Shown here piece after piece: positions 14,340 through 27,560 of a DNA stretch of 64,000 nt. A program made the translations under genes and the position numbers. This DNA is from Dipylidium caninum (lineage: Eukaryota > Platyhelminthes > Cestoda > Cyclophyllidea > Dipylidiidae). The notes beneath the pieces were generated by a model, which saw nothing but the letters and a program-made list of their open reading frames with translations, had not been told where the DNA came from and ran no database searches. Location: contig QEYB01001046.1 in the NCBI GenBank assembly GCA_017562135.1, positions 2,356,001 to 2,420,000 on the forward strand, given 5' to 3'. Every line of letters begins with the position of its first letter. The stretch's first letter is position 1.

Positions 14340-17300
14340 GTGAGTGCACTCTCGGCTTAAGAGAACCGGGTGAAGTGGAACTATCGCATGCAATACCGTG
14401 AAGAAAGGCACTTTTGTGGAAGCGAATAACTCTTGTGGCCAAATAAGGGACAGGAACTTCCGCAATTTAGTAAACTGGGGTTTGACTGAAGCGGTTTAAG
14501 TTTTACTTGACTGAAATTCCACAGTGAACCGGCATCTGCCTCTTTCTGGTCTCTTTTCACAGTTCTCTGGGTACCGACAATTAGCGACTTTAGTACCATC
14601 AAAGGTATTTTTCCAGGACGAGGGTTTATGCCTCGAGGTTGGTGGCGAAGCGCTACTATCGGCGCAAGCATCTGAGCTAAGGGTGTTCTTTGTGGAAGCG
14701 TTGAGGGTGTTCTCACACCTTCTAGTCGCCAGATTCCAGAGACTTTTACAGCTTCAAAGTGGCTTCCTGCGCTGGCAGAATGTTTTGCTCCACAATAATA
14801 AACACATCAAGTCTTCCAAAGTTAAGAGTTGAATCACCGTTTAAGAGGCAGTAGAGATTATAAGAAGGAGTGAATTTAGCGTTTTGCTAATTATCACAAG
14901 GACAACCGGTCTAAGTTTAGACAGCGGAAATGTTAAAATGAAATTCATTGGTGTCTGGAGTCTTTTGACCGCTTGAGACGAGGCAAAATGGGTCCCACCA
15001 CCCCGGAGAGGCGCGCATCAGCTGTACATGGCGCTGGAGGCATGAAGAGCGCCTCCATATGGGGTGTAGACTGAGTCTCTCTTTGATGGGACGGCAAATA
15101 CAGGAGCCGCCGACTTCCTGCCACTGTGAGTCAAACGCCAGAGGCCAGGAAGGGCCGAGCGATGACACGACGCACTTTCCATTTCATCGCCTCCACCTGC
15201 TTTTGGCCCTGAAATTCGAGGACCACCCTCCCAGGGCATAATTCCTCTATGAAATCGGATACTTTAGTGCCCAAGGAGCAAATGTGGTTCCTCCCAAACG
15301 CAGATGGTTTTACTGGCTTCAAGTGAATGTTGGGCATGTCATCGAGCAATTGATTGCTGGAATTCGGAAAGCGACACAAGTCACGCCTTTGTGGTGCCCT
15401 TGAGGGATGCCGTCACAATCCTGCTTCCTACACTTCGGTCATTTCTTGTTTACTTTAACTGCCATTTAGTACGAGTTCCATTTCATTATTTGAATTCTGC
15501 CGTGACTGAGTGGGCCCACCTCAGATGGTCAGGTGACTAGGAGGCGCCACTGCCAGCGCTAAGGTCTATCCTAACCACGCAATGTTGGAGACGACTTGAT
15601 TATACGCGTGCATATAGGCGTTTTGAGAAACGCCTCCTCTGCGAAACACTATTTCCCACTTGGGCGCAGCCAAGTGGGAAAGCCACCCCGCTTCGATGTG
15701 TGGCGCGGACAGTCCACCAGCCCCAAGCGCCCCGTGGCATATCCGCGGTATGAATCATTGCCGCAGTAAATGCCATCGGATTCCAAGGCCGCTTCTTTCG
15801 GCCGCTCGGGGCGCGTTGCTTGGTAAACGCTTAATGCCATGGCCCCGCCTTGGAAAGCTTTTCCACCTCACCTGCTACAGTATTGCCGGTTCACAATGGC
15901 CTATCCCGTATACACTCCAACTTAAAACCTCACTGAGGTGCAGTGAGGCGGACGAACTCTTCGGTCGTGCCTGACTAGCGCTTAATCCAGAGACCCTCAT
16001 GGTCCCATGCTGACTAACAGGCGGTTTGTCGACGCATGAGCAAGGCAGTCACTTTGGCTCGCCACTCGACTCCACCAGCGTAACAATGGCCGCGATCCTC
16101 CAAGTAAGGCGGTTGCAGGGTACCCAAGCCCCAGCGCCAGTTACTGCGTGTTCGTGTTGCTCAATGCCAATGCGGAAAACATGTCTTGATTTCACACACT
16201 GAATACGGGGAACCGAGGCTGGTTCACGTGGGACGACGAGGATCAGACGAATTGGCTGGGAAGTGCCATTCCGCCCAGGATGTATCGAGTGCAAGTCAAT
16301 GTTGTGTGGTGTAGTGTGACAGGAAATCCCTTCAAGAATATTTTAGCACATCCGAGAGAAGATTTCGTAACACTTCCCCCCTTTCCAATAGCGTTTACTC
16401 GGGCTTGGTTTCCTGCCGCGGCCCAGTCCGGGACTAACAGCTCAACTTCAGCCCAATATCGTTTAGGCAGGTTGTAAGTATGGTGTCATTTCGAAGGCAT
16501 CAGGGCTGGAGGATTTAACGTCTGTTAGTTTAAATAATCTCAAGAAGCAGTTCGTGCGCGGCAGCTCGGCCACCTCATCACCACGCCGTGGCAGAGCCCT
16601 CCGTCACCGTCTTCTCCCTCGGTGTCGTGACCGCCCTGATGCGAGCACATTAACGTCAGAGCGGTGAGGGCGTCACTCATTAATCATAGTGTCTCCTCCT
16701 CCCCCGCCCCCGCCCCCGCCCCGCCCCGCCCCACCTCCCTTTCTATCTCGAGCTGTTTCGGTTTCCTGCAGATCCCTCAATGGGGCCATGGCAGCTTTAT
16801 AGTCGCGACGCCAGTCCGCATTGTTTAGCACAGGGTGATGAATTGAATGTGACCGGCATTAAAGCGGGGGCACCTGACACACACAAATGAAAATTGAAGA
16901 ACATGACAAATGTTTAAGACAGTTAGAGGCCATGTTCGTTTCTCAGTGATATCTAATGAGGAGGTTGTCCTTCGGTTGCGAACTGTTGCCTGTGCCCCAC
17001 ACCAGTAATATTCACCTCTTCTTCCCTGCTCACTCCGCTGAAGCATACTAATTTGCCCACACACCAGATGCGGCCGGCGTTGAGACAGGCTCCAGTGCTC
17101 ATGGCGGTCTGAGCCGTCGCCGTCGTCGTCGCAAATTCCGTCGTCTACTGCAGACTTTGTGGCCGAACGGTGCCACGCCTTTAACAAACTACCAAAATTT
17201 GCCTTATCGTTTTCAGCCAAAATATATTCTCTCCGAAAATGAAGATGAGGAATGGAATTTGAATGAGGGTGAAACAGGAGTTTTTTTCATGCTTGCGTGA

Positions 17301-17852
17301 AATTCGGAGAGGCACCTCACTTTTGTTATTAAAAGTTCGCTGCATTGCACAGTCAAAGTCAATATTTGGAAATTGAAAGTTGAAAAGCACGACTTAGCGG
17401 AAGTATGCGCGAGTACCGGAAGGTTTGAATCATGTCGGGAGCGCCTGTGTCCACACAGAGTCGTCCGACTGCCTCCTCGAGGTTAACATTTTCAGTAGCC
17501 TGCACAAAGACCGAGAAAATGAGTGACTTCATCTCCGACTAAGTTGCCTTTCATAATATAACTGAGCAAAAGCAATTCAGGAGCTGGTATTAAAGTGAAC
17601 CCATATAACTGCATCGAAAAGTCTTTGTTTTAGGCGATACTACTCTTAGTGAGCGGATTCAGCGGCTACTGTTTCTCGGAGACGGTGTACGACCCTTTGG
17701 GAGATTTCATGGATCTGCTAACTCTTCTCAGTTGCGGCATCAACTTCGCTCTCTACTGTCTCATGTCGCAGCAGTTCCGCACGACCTTTCTCCAGCTCTT
17801 CTGCCCCTCCAAATTCCGCCGCAAGAATTCCCTCTCGAGACCAACCTCCTGA
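13341..17852 (+). CDS. Myosuppressin/FMRFamide-type (DMSR-like) neuropeptide GPCR
   Basis: Class A seven-transmembrane receptor; CDS join(13341..14339,17634..17852), 405 aa, with a 3294-nt GT-AG intron in phase 0 inside helix 6. The ATG at 13341 is chosen because it puts N-glycosylation sites (N2-Q-T, N5-S-S) at an extracellular N-terminus; the same frame is open further upstream to 13209. Helices lie roughly at residues 36-57, 67-88, 105-130, 153-172, 212-242, 315-334 and 360-385. Helix 2 has the usual LAxSD. Exon 2 carries the diagnostic part: LVSGFSGYCF, then VYDPLGDFMDLL, then NFALYC and MSQQFRTTF, the helix 7 signature of insect myosuppressin and nematode DMSR receptors. The DRY position at the end of helix 3 reads FRL (about 132-134), and NPxxY is NFALY. 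A long basic/acidic intracellular loop 3 spans about 243-313. The ligand is presumably an FMRFamide-like peptide (inference); coupling is unknown. Confidence 0.85.
14340..17633 (+). other. GPCR intron 1 (3.3 kb)
   Basis: Donor GTGAGTG, acceptor TTTGTTTTAG. I found no nested gene. It contains a C-rich tract at 16693-16740 that could form a G-quadruplex on the minus strand. Short frames inside it look random. Confidence 0.75.
16693..16740 (-). repeat. C-rich tract with minus-strand G-quadruplex potential
   Basis: At least six runs of four or five cytosines separated by single G bases (16701-16732), flanked by CTCCTCC. On the minus strand this gives repeated GGGG or GGGGG tracts with one-base loops, a very strong quadruplex motif. 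It lies within the receptor intron, so the nascent RNA carries the C-rich strand. Confidence 0.75.
17634..17852 (+). CDS. GPCR exon 2 (helix 7 and C-tail)
   Basis: 73 codons including the TGA stop; joins exon 1 in phase 0 to read YLPQ-AILLLVSGF. Helix 7 is followed by a short basic tail (CPSKFRRKNSLSRPTS) with possible palmitoylation (Cys) and Ser/Thr phosphorylation sites. Confidence 0.85.
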   Translation, partial: AILLLVSGFSGYCFSETVYDPLGDFMDLLTLLSCGINFALYCLMSQQFRTTFLQLFCPSKFRRKNSLSRPTS

Positions 17853-19544
17853 TAGTTCCTCTTGCCTCCTCTCTATTCGACGCGTTCTTGGTCCTCTCCC
17901 CAAGCCGCCCACCTTACTGAGTACGCTGGTGTTGCTATTTTCTGCCGACCTGTCCCACTCTTTTTGATTTTGTTACGGTATCGGTTTGGACAATGATCAT
18001 ATCGGTATTCGCCGCCCTTTGGGCTGACCAAACGCCCTTTTCAAAGCCCTCTAAGAGCCAGGCTCGACGCAGCTCGCACAGAGTGCCCTCTAGTTAGTGC
18101 CTCCAGCCACCGGCCTCGCCCCAAGCGCGGCACACTGACTTCCTGCCCTGATCCCCATCCATTTCGCAGGGGAGGACCGCTTCGAATGCAAACATAAACG
18201 GGCGTATAATAAGTGTTGGGCAAAATTCAGACTGAAGCTAAGAATGTGCCCAGTCGCCTAAACCCGCCATCAACTGTGCAATCCCCAAACAGATGCAGGC
18301 GCCTGCGCGACATGCTACGCAGTGGAAACTCCACGATGGGAGGCCAAATTTGCTCAAATTGTGTAGCGCAGCGTTTTTAAATTCGATGCTTTTTATTTGG
18401 AGAGAGGATGCCTAACTTCATTCGGGTGAGGGGACATTCACTGCACCTCTCAGCAGTGCTACAAAACATTTGGGCACCTAAAAAATTCTCTTCAACAAAT
18501 CTGAGCTGAGTGTAAGTGCCATTAAGATATCCACTGTTTCATCAAATCCTTCCACTACTTTTCATCCGCGGTTGGTGGGCGACTTTCCTCCCAGAAGCAT
18601 CATATAATTTATAGCCCGACTGGTGTGTGTGCGCGTGTATGTCACCTTTAACCGCATGAACTCGGAGTGGTAGTAGAATAAAACCTGATTCTACGTGATG
18701 ATTGCCGCATCTCGTCCGGAAGTACCACACGCACAGTGGCGCCAGTAAGGTAACCTCCTCTGGAGCCGTCTTAACCTTCTCTAAGAGGCTCCTGTCCGAC
18801 ATTTCTTATTTTCTTTTCCCACAACCTGCGTTGCATGGGATGATGAACTTGCATTTTCGAGAACAGCGGATATGCATCTTTTATGACGATGTCATGAAAC
18901 GACGCCAGCCGTGTGTCCGGCTCGTCCCCACGCCTCACCGCGCCCGAATTGCGACGCACGGCGCAGCCGTTCATTCGAGTGGCTTCTGCGCTCCTGAGTG
19001 CGCAGAAGTCACATTCACTTACTTCAGAGCCATGGGTGCTGCCCACCGCAATAGCTGCTGAGAGGTTGGAAGTGCGCGTTTGCGTGCGTAGACGAGGGTG
19101 CACCTCCCAGTCCAAGACTAGGGACAAGTGGTGCGTCCTTCGCCGAAAAATTCCCTTCGTCAAGAGAACCGGCCGCTCCTCTCCACGCGCTAGCCTCCTT
19201 GGACCGGCCCGCGCATGTTTCTGCCGAAGACCAATTTGGCCATTTGATAATTTCCATAGCGAGGGATGGAAGCTCTGTTGTTGTCTGACGGGACTGGCGG
19301 CAAATACCAACGCTCCCTAACTTTGTGAGCTGAGAGTAGGGTAGGCTTTCGTCGCCAGCTCAAAGGCGAACGAGGCAAACAGCGCCCGAAGAACGTCAAA
19401 CCACCCACTCGGCCCCCGTCAGTCGCAGTTTGCGGTGTTGTGGGTGGCCGCTGTCCAAGAAGCTGCCAAGGCAACAAAGAGCAAGTGCTGAATTATCGAA
19501 AGCTCAAGAGACATCCAACCACAGCCCTTTTCGCTCATCTTCCG

Positions 19545-19586
19545 CTTTTTTCTTTCTTTCTTTCTCTCTCTCTCTCTCACTCTCTC
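19545..19586. repeat. TTTC/CT pyrimidine microsatellite
   Basis: A polypyrimidine tract made of TTTC units followed by about eight CT units. No gene association. Confidence 0.8.
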
Positions 19587-22500
19587 GAGACGCCAAGTCC
19601 ACGAGTCAATTTGTAAAATTGGCTTTAACATTTCAGACGCACCCATACTTACAAATTACTCTGTTGCGAGTGGATGTAGAACGCCTCCTCCGTTGTGGAA
19701 CGATCCCGTCTCCGGTCGGAAATACCTCATGGGCAAGAGTCCGCCAGAGTCGCCGTACCGTTAGAGGCTATTCGAGAATCCGGGTCCTCTCAGCTGGCTG
19801 CTTTTTCCCCGTAAGGAGAATGATGAAAGAAGGGTCACTGGACTCCGCTCACGCGAGAGCGCGGATTCGGGCTCCGTGCACGGCAGCGATGTCGCGAGAC
19901 TGAGCCTGCCTCATTTTCCCTGAATGGGGGGTGAAGGCAGGTCGCACATCTACCAAGTCCGGTTATTTATAACACTTTCTCCGACAGTAAACCCAGTGTG
20001 AGGCAAATGATGTCTACCCAGGGAGGCAAACTGTCCGGCCCACACACCAGAAGAGAAGAGTTGGTGTTGAGGAAACTGCCCACGTGAGCGCAGGGCGTTT
20101 TGGTCTCCGAATGAGTAGCGCTCCTCGGTGTTTGGACTAAAGGGTCTAAAGTCGGAATGAGGAAGATGGCAAAGGGCATTAACAGCGAGGCACAGTGGAA
20201 GCAGGTAGCATCGCCACCCCAGTCTCGGTCTCTTAAGCTGGTTTTGTTGAGAGAAAATGGTTCATGCGCAGAGACTCCCCTTCCCGTCCCGTTTGCACTC
20301 GCGCCCATTTGTCCGAGGGAGGAGAAGTGCAACCTCAGCGCTCCACCTATGCCCTTCCACAGCCGTTAAGTAAGCGACTTGCTCCTCATAACATCTCGTG
20401 CGTCTAAATTAACCCTGACAGCAGTTTTAGCATTAGGCACAGTCTGAACTTCATCGTAGTTACAAACTGCACAAATGCCCCATTTCTGTTTGTGAAACAT
20501 TCAGCCTAGAGAATGCGGTTGAACTGAATGCTCCAAAGTGCTTCTGATGCCGAATCTCCGTTGGCACCACGCTATCACCTAAGCGGAGTCCCCTTCATTA
20601 TTTATGAGAAGAGGTGACTTTTTTTAGAGAAGCATTGCTTTTCCGAAGGAGATCACTGCTTCCTCAGCCAGCCAAGGAGCCCTACCCCTGAGACAGGATG
20701 GGGAGAAGGGGACTGGGCCCCTGCTCTTCACTCCCGGTGCAGCTCGCTCCACCCTCCACTCCTGGTTCTGCGGGCGGGCGGTGAGCTCGGTGCCTCTGCT
20801 CCTTCGCTGCGGCACGATGTCACTTAAGCTGCGTGCAACGTGGTTGGCCGCGCTAGGTGTTTTCGTTGCCACATTCTAGAAGTAGGCGGTGGTTTTGGCA
20901 ACGAAAAGACACCGCCACTCAAACCATCAAAGGAAATGCGCTCTGCGTGTGGCTTTGATGTGGAGGGTCTGTTCTATTCCATTATTTCAATTATACACAG
21001 AATTCATTTCCTCAGCTGGGGGCATTTTCTGTTGTCGACGGTAAAAAGTGTGTATGTGACAGTTCATTCAAGTGTTAGAGATGGTGAGAAGTGGGGACAT
21101 CCATACTTTCAGAGGCGATATCTGAGCTGGCTGGTCTTGGCAGTTTAATTGCTATCCGCCCAGTCCAACAACTGGGAAGTAGAGGAAGGTGAGACAAGTC
21201 CGGCCGAGTGCGCCGGTGGCCGCCTCCTCTGTTTCACCCTCGTTTTCCCCTAGTGCAGCTATAATCCGTCGTACTGCTGAGGCACGCATTTGCCCCACTT
21301 ACGCCACACCAGCCATGGGTTCTCGGAGGCGACTGCGCGCCCTCGGGCTGCTGCGCCGTCGCCGTGAGTGTTGAGTCGGTCCACACTCACCGCTCCCTTG
21401 TGGTTCTGGCTCGCCGACTGGAATTAATGAATCCCCTCAAGTAGTGTGGCCTCAAGAGTTAATTCGCTCTCGTGTCCTCCACAACAAGACAACTGTAAAT
21501 CTTCTCACATTACTGATAACTTGAACGGCCGAACTTACCTTCTTTCAGTAGGCCACTTTTGTGTCGAATAGTTTCAACAAGGCCTGGACAAGCTGGGCTT
21601 TTGGGGTGCCAACAGGAGAAAATTTACTACACTAAAAGTTATCTCCATTCACCGCTTCCTCCATAACCCTAAATATACGCATAAATGCAAATATAGCTCT
21701 GCTGGCATCACTTCCACGGTTCCCAGCCTACCTCACCCGTACATTGTCTCTGCACTTTTCCCCCGACCTCCCATTACAGTTGGGAAAGACCTTCGTGAAT
21801 ATCATGTGACAGACATCTCGCGAGGCACTAAAAAGGCGTGCTATTACCGCTCTTGTTCGTGTCCCTTAAAGTAAACAAGTCAGACAGCTTTCCTCACACC
21901 ACGGACCCCACGTAGACAACGTACATGCAACCACACACATTCTCGCATGCAGAAATAAAATAGGCTCATGTTGAAAATGTGTCCGATCCCTCGTGGTCGA
22001 GAATCGGCGCCTCTGGTCTGAACACGACTGCTCCACCCCTCAACCCCTCGGTGGCCCATCTTCTCCTCAGCTTCGGGAGCAGAGGCTAGCATTGAGAATT
22101 CCAACTTTGCTGCTTCGAGGAAATCGTACGAACTTCACACCAGACTGGACGATGTTTGACCAACTGATGTGTTTGTGCCAAGCTGTGTTTCCATGAGGCC
22201 GCACTTTATTTGAAAGAGCAAAATGGCTGGCTGCTGATCTCCGAGGTGTGTGAGATTGCAGAGCCAAAGGCGTCAGGCGCTTTACAATCGTTTATAGGTT
22301 GTGCATATTCCCTCTAATCTCCTAAATTTCACATCTACAGCTGCCGATTTGGCGTGGCAGCTCTTCTTAACAGCCGCATTTATGGCTACCTTTTGTTTAT
22401 GTGCATGCACAATCTAAGCGGGCAGATTAGCTCCTCTAAGGCAGTCCTACTTTTCCCCAAAATGTATCCCTTTAGCAAAAGAATTGGCAATAGTTCGTAG

Positions 22501-25500
22501 AGGAAGGATTTTGTGACACATCCTTGTGAATTTCAAGGCAATCGCGATGGATGATGCAGGAATAGGTGAAACGCGTTTATCTCCGACTCTCTAGTACCAT
22601 TTTTTCCTTTGATCTGATGGAGTCAACAAACACCACTCCTCCATGGAAGTAAATCTTCTGCATAAAACCGCGATCCCGCAATCCTCCAGTCTGGTGACCG
22701 CGACGTCCGGTCCCGCATGGCAACTGCTACGCGTGGCAAGTCGTCAACTCCCCAACTATCGGCAGGTAGGAGAGCGAAACACACTTACTGGGAAGGGTGG
22801 GCATGCGGACCGGGGGCGTCGAGGATTCTGGCATGCGCGGAACCGGAGGCGAGATGAATGGCTCGCCTGTGGATGCATGTGAACTATCCAGCGCCAACTC
22901 AGAGGCATGCTTAATGCCGCACCAGTGTTCCAACAGTTTCCGGCTTCAAGCAAAGGGGGTTTAAATGGAGATGAATGGGCTCCCGTCCGTTTAGCGGCGT
23001 TTGTCGGAGGAACAGAGCATGGACAGGGGTTGGGCAAAATAGGCCAGACTGTTTCTTCCTCAAGACCACCACCTTCTACCCATTTAATCTTTTCGCACGT
23101 CCAGAACAGCGATAAATTTTGATATCACCACCACCACCGCCATCTCCATCATCACTGCAACGGTCAAAGGCATGACCGGTCGCATGTTATGATTAACTTG
23201 GCAATAACTACGCATTCGAATGAGAAGAATGGTTTTGACCATTTCTCTCACATCCTTCGACGTTATCATTTGAACGCACTTTGCTTCCCACCTCGCTTCA
23301 TGCGCAAAATTCCCAAGCAGACAAAGATGACTTCCTCCTCAAAGGTCAGGCAAGCGCTGAGGGGTACGTAACTGGCCAAAATGGCGGCGAGGCAGTCACC
23401 GGGAGGGGCGAATTCATCCGTTATTCTATTTAAATAATTGCTTCTGCGAAGGATACTAATCCCTTGTTAGGTTGCCCCGATACCACGGAAGGCTCTTTTC
23501 TGCACCTTCATGCTTGACCTTTGCACTAATTTCGAGTTCTAGCTCTAGTAGGGATGCATTAGGTGTGTGTGTCCGAATTGCGGCCATTCAAAGGACAACC
23601 GCGAATTTGCCTACTGCTGTGGTGGGAAAAAAACCTTAAATAGAAACAGAGTTTGAGAGCGAATTTCTTGAGTTTTGTGGGATTAAAATCCCCAAACAGA
23701 TTAATTATTTAGATGCAGTTAGAATGCTTCAAATCTCATCACCAATAGCCATTTTTGCAAACTTTTCCATCTCACTGTTGACTGCAGGTGAGGAACGCGG
23801 CCTGAATTACCGAAGAAAACGGTGTGAGCCGCGTCATCTGGCCTCGTTCACGAGAGTTTTATGCATCCGCTGTGTTTGGTGAAGAGAAATGAACTCCCTC
23901 GCAACAGAAGAAAACGTTCATGTTGATGAGACCTGCGGGCGGAGTTTCCATCAAAAGGCCATGTGCCCATGCATTTTTACCCCTATTTTGGCGACGCATT
24001 CACAGACCTGCATGACTTGCAATGGTGCTCTTCCTGCCAACGCGAAAACCGGTGGTTGGTACGAATAGTGCCCGGTAATGTTGAGGTGAGGCGGAGCCCC
24101 CCTGCATCAGTCCGAAGGGAATAAGCAAGTCCGTTACCCGTTGATCGGTCCTGAGTGAATGCCGCGGGAATACTAATGCCCACCGACCCCTATTACTGTG
24201 GTGCACCCGAAATGAGGAAACGGAGTCAGTCGGTCCGGACACCTAGTAATAATCCACACTTCAAGCCAAGTTAAGAATCACTGTCAGAACCAGTCGAAAT
24301 CCCATCCGAAGACGGTGGCGTGAGTGTTAAAAGTTGCGGGACAGCAAATTCCCCTCAGTTAAGGGAAGTGTAAGAGCCTTTGTCTCCCACCAGAGGTTGG
24401 TGGCATGGCCTCGAGCAAGCCTTTCTGGATGGGCGGGGTGAGCCAGAGCTGCGACTCCGAGATCTCGGCTCCGGCTACCAACTCTATTGCCTTGTACACC
24501 GGGTGAGAATGTGGAAGAATATCAACCAAATTTAGTCTTCCATTTTCAGCCCTTAGTGTATAGGTTTCCTGAAAATATCAACGCAAATAAACGAGTGCCC
24601 TTTCCGAAGCCTCGAGTCGCGAGCACAGCCGGATGGTCGAGGAGGCTGTCGAGTCGCTGGCGACTGTCTTCGGCGTATCCTCTCGCGGGACTGCGACCAC
24701 GGGGCCACCAGGCACCTTAAGCCGTCTCGACCTCGCAGGCGCGCCCCCCCCCCGCAGCCCACAGGAACCCCCATGTGCGTGCCCTCTCGTGCGCCCATGT
24801 TTTTTTATCCCTCGGATGTGCAAGTACCACATAGCTCTTGCATCGCCTTAATAGAGAGGGAGGCGGACACGATCCGCCGTGCACCAACGAAACACAACAG
24901 CCCTCACAACTGCTAGACAAAAAACTCTCTCCCCTATAAATCAAAGCAAATTTGTATATCTTTGTAACCGCAAGGTATTCCCATCGTCCACATCACCGCC
25001 CCAAAGTTCTAAATATCTGTGTTTTTTGTTAACTATGCTAATTTTTTGTAAAAAAGACCCCTTTCACTCACCAGAGGGGCTCTCCATTGAAGGGTTTTCT
25101 GCTCCTCGCCACGATTAAGCTGCATTTCTACCCTAGGGCCTGTATTCGTAAGGTTCTTTGCAGTCTAGTAGAAGACTACGGGTCAACAATGCCAACTTTC
25201 CGCAATAAAAGCCTCCAAAAATAAGGTGAAGGTTCCGACCACGTGTGCCCACTCTATAAGCAGTATTGCAAATCTGTCTCGGACATCGGCCCGTTTCCTT
25301 CGCTTTGCCTGAAGCATCTGCTCGTGCAACCGGTGCCTTTGTACGCTCGGACTCCACTCGCGGCGACCTCAGCAGGCCAAAGTGAGGCAGGTCGCGGGGG
25401 CAAACAGAGAGGATGTCTCAGATTAGCAGCCCTTTAGAAGCACCCCAGGGATGTGGGGCCAACCTGCCCTCCTCCCAGACCCCCCCAGTCAACGCCTGAA

Positions 25501-27515
25501 CGTGTGGTCAGTTAAATTTGTGGGTTGTTGGGTGATTAGTGAGCTTAGGGGAGGAAAGCCAGCTCAGAATATTCATGTGATTAAGAGTCGCGACAATGGC
25601 AGTAACATGATCCTGCAATCGGCCCTCCTTTAATGAGCACTCAATCGCCTTTTCTACGCGCGGGGTTGTAAATCATCGAGGAGAGGATGCATTAAAAGGT
25701 GCCTTCCTTTGAGCAGCACAGGAAGAGGAGGTTTTTCGAAGAACCCAAAGCTCGGGCACGGGGCAGAGCGATAAAGGAGGCCTGATAAGCAGAAGCCCTG
25801 CCCGCCTAGCTCGCTTGCTTGTCCACATAAGGTTCGTCTATCACTGATAAATCACCCAGCGACGGTAATGCACGAGTCTCCGCAAGAGTAGTTGCATGCA
25901 CGCAATGTCTGGTTGAATACAAACAGTTGAGACTTTCAAAAATGTTCCCGTCACACAGTGACATTCCTCTATGATAATGCTGCTCGTTTGCCTTTTTCCC
26001 ATCTCACAACCTATTGAAGACAGCTGGCCACGCTGCAAAGGGGTGGCGAGGGACAGTGATAGCTTCCGGTCCACTTTCCCCCAAGATACAACATAATGAA
26101 TCTAAGTTTGTAATTTTGGTTGCCATTGCGGTTAACGGAGCGGAGGACAAAGTGCCGAAGTCATGTCTTATGACTAACGCTGACGGTGGTACAATGGAGG
26201 GGGGGGCATAACTCTGATTAAAGAAGGCAATCACGGCATTCCGTTTCAACGCAATTGACTTTCTGAGGTCGGATTGCGTATGCTTAACTCGATTCCTAGT
26301 CGTTGTGGTGATAAGATGATGGCGTCGTTTCTGACTGTCGAAGGAGACGCTTTTCCATATGCAACGGCTGAGAGTGGCCGCTCCGGTCTTCAGGCCAATG
26401 TCCAGCGTCGATTAGAGGCTGCACCCTAGTCGGTGTTCCTTAAGGCTCCTGAGAAAATAACTATTAACATTTATTATGCATTTCGAGTCCTGATTACTAC
26501 AAAGAGCCCGAGTAAATGACATCGTTGGTGTGCGTGCAAGGGGCGAAAGCTTATGCCACCGGGACTGTCTTAAAATGTAGCTCAGACATCGTTTTGCTGT
26601 TGCGACTAGATTATCTACTGTCCGAAATGCACAAATCAAAACGACTAAGACCGTCTACTGATTATAACTGAAGTCATCATGTTCTGCTAACAGCTTATTT
26701 AAAATAAATATGTATGAGGCGGAGTCCCTGTCGCGAGTCTTTTCTGGGCACATCAAAGCGGCCGTGCTTCGGGGAGGCGTACGCCGTGTCGGTCGCCCGA
26801 ACGTGATGCGCCATTCCCCCCGGGTGCCAGAGCGTCACACCCGTAGTGGCGTGCGGTCCACATCCGGAGGATCGTCCCTCTGTATTCAACACCCGACAAA
26901 CGTAATGCGCAGAACGCATGGACGGTTGATAAAATCCACGGTCAATGCTATGGCAAAGTGAATGATTTGTGGGAGTACACGAAAGCAAAAAACGTCCGGT
27001 AGGAGAGCACGGCGTTCCACCGCAGTGCACCAAGATGAAACGCTTGCCCAGCTCCGCTTCCGTTCGAAATATTCCGTGGTTGAAACAACCACCTCCAGTA
27101 GCTACGACCCCGTCTTCCCACTGAAATGTGCCCCATCCGCTGATCACGGATACAACGCACAACTGTGACAATTCGGTAGCGTTGGACACTTTTGTAGGCT
27201 GTACTACTGGGAGGAAACAACGCTCATATTGCTTGCTTTGGTCCGATTCCCCGGCCGCTTCGGAGGCAGCCACTCACCCGATGGAGCTGTGTGCGGCCCA
27301 AAAGTAACCGTCAATCGCGAGTACACGCAGGTGCAACCCTGCTCTGCCATCCACAGCCAATTCATTCACTCCTTCCCGACGGACTCGATACCCCATGAAT
27401 TTCTAATCCCATCAAAAGATTTTGGAGCAGACAAAAATGACCTCACTATAATCAGAAGAGCAGGTAGTCAAACAAACCAACCAAGCTCCATCCAAGGGAA
27501 GGGCACGAAGCTGTG

Positions 27516-27560
27516 ATGCCGGCGGGTCGAATCCCCACTCAGCGACTGGCGGCAAAATAG
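27516..27560 (+). repeat. Possible tRNA-derived (SINE-like) fragment
   Basis: GGGTCGAATCCCC at about 27525-27537 resembles the RNA polymerase III box B consensus (GGTTCGANTCC) of tRNA-derived SINEs. The flanking bases do not fold into a proper T-arm, no clear box A was found, and no second copy was seen in the window. At best this is a decayed fragment. Confidence 0.15.
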
